This document shows, piece by piece, positions 59,892 through 64,000 of a DNA stretch of 64,000 nt. Under the pieces are notes generated by a model that worked only from the letters and a program-made list of their open reading frames with translations, was not told where the DNA came from and ran no database searches. How positions within the stretch are numbered: position 1 is the first letter of the stretch; each line of letters starts with the position of its first letter. The stretch is from Leyella stercorea (lineage in GTDB: Bacteria; Bacteroidota; Bacteroidia; Bacteroidales; Bacteroidaceae). Made by a program: the position numbers and the translations under genes. Location: the NCBI RefSeq assembly GCF_021531655.1, contig NZ_JADYUF010000010.1, positions 1 through 64,000 on the forward strand. Reading direction: 5' to 3'.

Positions 59892-60947
59892 ATGAGTTTT
59901 GTATATTTCCGACTGCCCAACACCACACTCGTCGTTCACAACAAACTGAACGACGAGCCTGAAGAATTGTCAACGGCAGCCGAACTGAACGGACGAAGCG
60001 GATTTGTCATTGCACCTTTCGCTCCGTCGACCGACATGCCCATACTGCTTGTACCAACCCAATGGGAAACGATTGAGCCATCGCAGCTGCACACTCTTGT
60101 CTCAGCCACTGGCAACACACAAATGTCGACCACGCTGAACAGCTGCGACAGCACTGCCGAACGCACGCAATACAACGCCGACTTCAACCGCTTTCACGCC
60201 GAACTGATGGCAGGACGCTTCGCCAAAATCGTATTGGCACGCAGCACCCGTCTCACAGCTACAGCACGCATAAGCGCACTGACACTGTTCGCACGAGCCT
60301 GCCAGCTCTATCCGCGCATGTTCATAGCACTCTATTCAACCAAGCGCAGCGGCACATGGCTTGTCGCTACGCCCGAGACTCTGATTGGCGGACATTGCGG
60401 ACAGATGCACACCATGGCTCTGGCGGGCACTATGCGACCTGGAACGGGCGAATGGAGCGACAAGAACAAGCGTGAACAGAAATATGTAGAAACGTATATC
60501 ACCGAATGTGTAAGGCAATTCTCGGACGACATCAACGTCGAAGGACCATACACTACGTATGCTGCCGACCTGCAACACCTGCGCTCCGACATACGTTTCA
60601 GCATGAACGACACTGCGCTCATAGGCAATGTGGTGGACGCTCTGCATCCTACACCTGCCGTATGCGGCATTCCGAAGGACGCGACACGACGCTTCATCAT
60701 CGACAACGAGTCGCAACCGCGTGGCTACTACAGCGGTTTTGCCGGACCATTCAATCCGAATGGCGACACCCACCTGTTCGTAACGCTCAGATGTATGCAC
60801 ATCGAGAGCGAGGCGGAAGACTCTGCCGTGTACCGGCTCTTTGCCGGAGGCGGACTGCTGGCAGACAGCACCGAGCAGGACGAATGGAACGAGACTGAAG
60901 CCAAGATGAATACTATAAGAAAACTATTCGACTATGTACAGCAATAA
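59892..60947 (+). CDS. menF: Isochorismate synthase, mirror copy
   Basis: Identical to 23597-24652 (351 residues, K112); its end overlaps the following menD by 14 bases, as in the left arm. Confidence 0.92.
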   Translation: MSFVYFRLPNTTLVVHNKLNDEPEELSTAAELNGRSGFVIAPFAPSTDMPILLVPTQWETIEPSQLHTLVSATGNTQMSTTLNSCDSTAERTQYNADFNRFHAELMAGRFAKIVLARSTRLTATARISALTLFARACQLYPRMFIALYSTKRSGTWLVATPETLIGGHCGQMHTMALAGTMRPGTGEWSDKNKREQKYVETYITECVRQFSDDINVEGPYTTYAADLQHLRSDIRFSMNDTALIGNVVDALHPTPAVCGIPKDATRRFIIDNESQPRGYYSGFAGPFNPNGDTHLFVTLRCMHIESEAEDSAVYRLFAGGGLLADSTEQDEWNETEAKMNTIRKLFDYVQQ

Positions 60948-62622
60948 GGAAAACGTCAACATACTCACTTCGCTGCTCCTTGAATATGGTGTCAGCGACG
61001 CTGTGGTGTGCCCAGGCAGCCGCAACGCACCCATCGTGCACAACCTCAGCGTGTGTGAGGCAATACGCTGCCGACCCGTTACCGACGAACGTTCGGCGGC
61101 TTTCTACGCTCTCGGACTGGCTATAGCCACCCGACGCCCTACCGTAGTGTGCGTAACGTCAGGCTCAGCATTGCTCAACGTGATGCCGGCTGTGGCTGAA
61201 GCAGCCTATCAGCATGTTCCGCTTGTAGTCATTTCTGCCGACCGTCCGCAGCAATGGATTGACCAGCTCGACGGTCAGACCATTCCACAATCAGACGCTC
61301 TCGGGCGCTTTGTGCGCAAGGCTGTGCAACTGCCCGAACCTCATAACGACGAAGAACGATGGCTGTGCCGTCGACTTGTCAACGAAGCCATGCACCTTGC
61401 TACGTGCCGACAGGATGCACCCGTACACATCAACGTGCCCATCAGCGAACCGCTGTTTGAATTCAGCACCGAGCAACTGCCCCAACTCAGCCGCTTCAAC
61501 AACATCAAGCGTGCTGTAATCAAGGACGCTTCGATGGATATGCCCGACGCTTTCCATGAGGCAAAGCGCCCCATGATTGTGATTGGACAACTGGCTCACG
61601 GCACCATCTCGCACGAAACAATACGCTCGCTGAGCGAGAGGTATGTGGTAATGAGCGAACCGCTGTCAAACCCTTCGTACATGACAATTCACTTCGACGA
61701 AGCCATCAGATATATAGTCAGCGACAACAGTAGCATCAACGACGACGAAGACGACAAGACGGCATACTATCCAGACTACGTCATCTACGTAGGCGACACG
61801 CTCGTAAGCAAACCCGCACGCCGCTTTCTGCGCAATGCAAAGGCTCCGTCGTGCCTCATCACACCCGATGCGGCAGACATTCACGACCCGCTTATGACGC
61901 TGACCGACATCGTAGAATGCGACACCGACAGTATTAACGCATTGCTTGCAAGTCTGTGCGAGACTCCCGACACCGACGAACGATGCCGATTCCACGACCG
62001 CTGGCAGTCGTTCCTCGACGCATGTGCAGCCCATGCCGATGCCTACGCACCCGAATACTCGCAGATGGCAACTGTAAAATACTTTGAAGAGCAGCTTGCC
62101 GACCTCGACATAGATATATGCGTTCACTACGCCAACAGCTCAGCCGTACGCTTGGCGTGCATCTACGCACAGCATTATGTATGGTGCAACCGTGGCGTCA
62201 ACGGCATTGAAGGTTCGCTGTCGACGGCTGCCGGATTCTCGCTCGCAACGCACGACATGACTGTTTGTGTGATAGGCGACCTGAGCTTCTTCTACGACCA
62301 GAACGCCCTTTGGAACTCCAACCTGCGCGGCAATCTTCGTATCATACTGCTCAACAATCGCGGTGGCGGCATATTCAGACAACTGCCAGGACTCAGCGAC
62401 AGTCCGGCTGCCGACGATCTGGTCATGGCGAGTCACGAAAACACGGCTCAAGGCATCTGCACCCAAAACGATATAGGCTACATGTCGGCAAAAAACATGG
62501 ACGAAATGCAGATTGGCATCGTGACATTGCTTACACGCGAGAGCGAACGACCGATGCTGCTCGAAGTGTTCACCGACAGCAACGACGACGTAAAGGCGCT
62601 TGAAAAATACTTCAAGCTGTAA
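60934..62622 (+). CDS. menD: SEPHCHC synthase (MenD), mirror copy
   Basis: Identical to 21922-23610 (562 residues; thiamine-diphosphate enzyme with Glu52 and GDLSFFYDQNALWN). Confidence 0.95.
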   Translation: MYSNKENVNILTSLLLEYGVSDAVVCPGSRNAPIVHNLSVCEAIRCRPVTDERSAAFYALGLAIATRRPTVVCVTSGSALLNVMPAVAEAAYQHVPLVVISADRPQQWIDQLDGQTIPQSDALGRFVRKAVQLPEPHNDEERWLCRRLVNEAMHLATCRQDAPVHINVPISEPLFEFSTEQLPQLSRFNNIKRAVIKDASMDMPDAFHEAKRPMIVIGQLAHGTISHETIRSLSERYVVMSEPLSNPSYMTIHFDEAIRYIVSDNSSINDDEDDKTAYYPDYVIYVGDTLVSKPARRFLRNAKAPSCLITPDAADIHDPLMTLTDIVECDTDSINALLASLCETPDTDERCRFHDRWQSFLDACAAHADAYAPEYSQMATVKYFEEQLADLDIDICVHYANSSAVRLACIYAQHYVWCNRGVNGIEGSLSTAAGFSLATHDMTVCVIGDLSFFYDQNALWNSNLRGNLRIILLNNRGGGIFRQLPGLSDSPAADDLVMASHENTAQGICTQNDIGYMSAKNMDEMQIGIVTLLTRESERPMLLEVFTDSNDDVKALEKYFKL

Positions 62623-62663
62623 AGGATTGTAATGTAAATATTCAATAAACCCAAATAAGAACA

Positions 62664-63491
62664 ATGGAAAATAGAGAATGGAAGAAGATCGAAGGCTTCG
62701 ACTTCAAAGAAATATTGTTTGACGAATACAACGGTATCGCCAAGATAACAATTAACCGTCCGCGCTATCGCAACGCCTTCACACCTCGCACAACGTGGGA
62801 GATGTCGCAGGCATTTGCATGGTGTCGCGAGGCTCAGCACATCAGTGTGGTCATCCTTACGGGTGCCGGCGACAAGGCATTCTGCTCGGGTGGCGACATG
62901 CACGTTAAGGGTCGTGGCGGATATGTAGGCGATGACGGTGTGCCACGCCTCAACGTTCTCGATGTGCAGAAGCAGATACGATCACTGCCAAAGCCCGTAA
63001 TAGCAATGGTAAACGGATACGCCATCGGTGGCGGACACGTGCTTCACCTCATGTGCGACCTCACTATTGCCAGCGACAACGCCATCTTCGGACAGACAGG
63101 ACCTAAGGTTGGTTCGTTCGACGCTGGTTTTGGTGCCAGCTATCTGGCTCGTATCGTGGGTCAGAAGAAGGCTCGCGAGATATGGTTCTTGTGCCGTCAG
63201 TACTCAGCCATTGAAGCCGAGCGTATGGGAATGGTCAACAAGGTGGTGCCGTTCGACCAGCTTGAGGACACTTGCGTAGAATGGGCACAGATCATGATGG
63301 AACGTTCGCCGTTGGCACTGCGCATGATTAAGGCAGGACTCAACGCCGAACTCGACGGTCAGGCGGGCATACAGGAGCTGGCAGGCGACGCTACCATGCT
63401 CTACTATATGCTCGACGAGGCTCAAGAAGGAGGCAAGGCATTCCTCGAAAAGCGCAAGCCCGACTTCAGCAAGTATCCCAAACTGCCTTAA
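62664..63491 (+). CDS. menB: 1,4-Dihydroxy-2-naphthoyl-CoA synthase, mirror copy
   Basis: Identical to 21053-21880 (275 residues, [11 protein letters not shown] signature). Confidence 0.95.
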   Translation: MENREWKKIEGFDFKEILFDEYNGIAKITINRPRYRNAFTPRTTWEMSQAFAWCREAQHISVVILTGAGDKAFCSGGDMHVKGRGGYVGDDGVPRLNVLDVQKQIRSLPKPVIAMVNGYAIGGGHVLHLMCDLTIASDNAIFGQTGPKVGSFDAGFGASYLARIVGQKKAREIWFLCRQYSAIEAERMGMVNKVVPFDQLEDTCVEWAQIMMERSPLALRMIKAGLNAELDGQAGIQELAGDATMLYYMLDEAQEGGKAFLEKRKPDFSKYPKLP

Positions 63492-64000
63492 TGAAAAGCA
63501 AGACAGCTATAACGAAGCGGCTGCTCACGCTATGGCGCAGCCTCATCGACCTGATAGCACCACGTGCTTGCGAGATGTGCGGCACCCGACTTGGCATCAA
63601 CGAGAGGCTCATCTGCACCACATGCAACGCTCTGCTGCCACGCACCGACGACGCCTCGTCGCCCTACGACAACCACACTGCACGGCGGTTGTGGGGACTT
63701 GTGCCGGTGGAGCGGTGTGCATCGTTCGTGAAATATCATCCTCACACACCCTTCGCAACCCTCATCTACCGACTGAAGTATGGCGGACGCGAAGACATTG
63801 GTGAGGAAATAGGACGAATGATGGCTGCCGACTATATGCCGTCGGGATTCTTCGACGGCATTGATGCAATTGTGCCTATGCCGCTACACAAAAAGCGCCG
63901 ACGCGAACGTGGATACAACCAGAGCTGTGAGGTGGCACGCGGCATAAGCGAACTGACTCATATACCAGTGCGTGAGGACATCGTTGAGCGCGTGCGTTAC
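63491..64000 (+). CDS. comF: ComF-family protein, mirror copy cut by the window edge
   Basis: The first 170 of 241 codons are present: the zinc ribbon Cys27/30/42/45 and the PLHKKRRRERGYNQ segment. The PRPP loop would lie beyond 64000. Truncation is due to the window, not to a mutation. The start overlaps the menB stop by one base. Confidence 0.88.
   Translation, partial: MKSKTAITKRLLTLWRSLIDLIAPRACEMCGTRLGINERLICTTCNALLPRTDDASSPYDNHTARRLWGLVPVERCASFVKYHPHTPFATLIYRLKYGGREDIGEEIGRMMAADYMPSGFFDGIDAIVPMPLHKKRRRERGYNQSCEVARGISELTHIPVREDIVERVRY

Larger units (their letters stand above)
42302..64000. repeat. Right arm of the giant perfect inverted repeat (runs off the window)
   Basis: This is the reverse complement of 20544-42242. 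It contains no sequence of its own, so the following genes, promoters and arrays are second copies. Confidence 0.97.

Overview
The window looks like chromosomal DNA of a Bacteroidales bacterium, most likely a Prevotella-like one. The evidence is two SusC/SusD pairs, promoters with the Bacteroidetes TAnnTTTG box instead of TATAAT, little sign of Shine-Dalgarno sites, a classical menaquinone operon and an LptD-type outer membrane protein. Genus is an inference; no rRNA is present.

The main fact about the window is structural. From 20544 to the right edge (64000) it is one inverted repeat: position x equals the complement of position 84544-x. The arms (20544-42242 and 42302-64000) are 21,699 bp each and flank a 59-base unique spacer (42243-42301). 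All mirrored reading frames are identical in length and sequence, and every stretch compared base by base agreed. The fold-back lies inside a member of a small hairpin repeat family that also occurs at 2449 and 36130. This is either a fold-back assembly or amplification artefact (more likely) or a very recent hairpin-mediated inverted duplication. Genes at 42360-64000 should therefore be read as second copies of those at 20544-42184.

Unique left part, 1-20543: tRNA-Asp; a sigma factor / membrane partner / Spy-like periplasmic protein operon; tRNA-Arg followed by two extra copies of its 3' half, each with a terminator; a dense patch of short repeats; then on the minus strand lptD, an HD hydrolase and a large carboxyltransferase resembling oxaloacetate decarboxylase alpha. 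On the plus strand come SusC/SusD locus 1 with an S9 peptidase, then nitroreductase-xseA-xseB. A 290-bp MITE-like element separates these from minus-strand menC.

Arm contents, read leftwards from 42184: SusC/SusD locus 2 with a C39-like cysteine peptidase lipoprotein (plus strand); on the minus strand an aminotransferase, a LolC/E-type permease, two tandem acyl-CoA synthetases, a TonB-receptor-like outer membrane protein, and the operon aroB - hotdog thioesterase - menF - menD - menB - comF - menC. This operon runs from shikimate-pathway entry through chorismate to the naphthoate stage of menaquinone synthesis; no clear menE, menA or menH is visible.

Both SusC/SusD loci are followed by a predicted peptidase and by no glycoside hydrolase, which suggests peptide rather than glycan uptake. 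Intergenic space is rich in structured repeats: three separate five-unit arrays with an exact 22-bp period, a 111-bp tandem repeat inside 27-bp terminal inverted repeats, a 23-bp x5 array, and the hairpin family that marks the fold-back.
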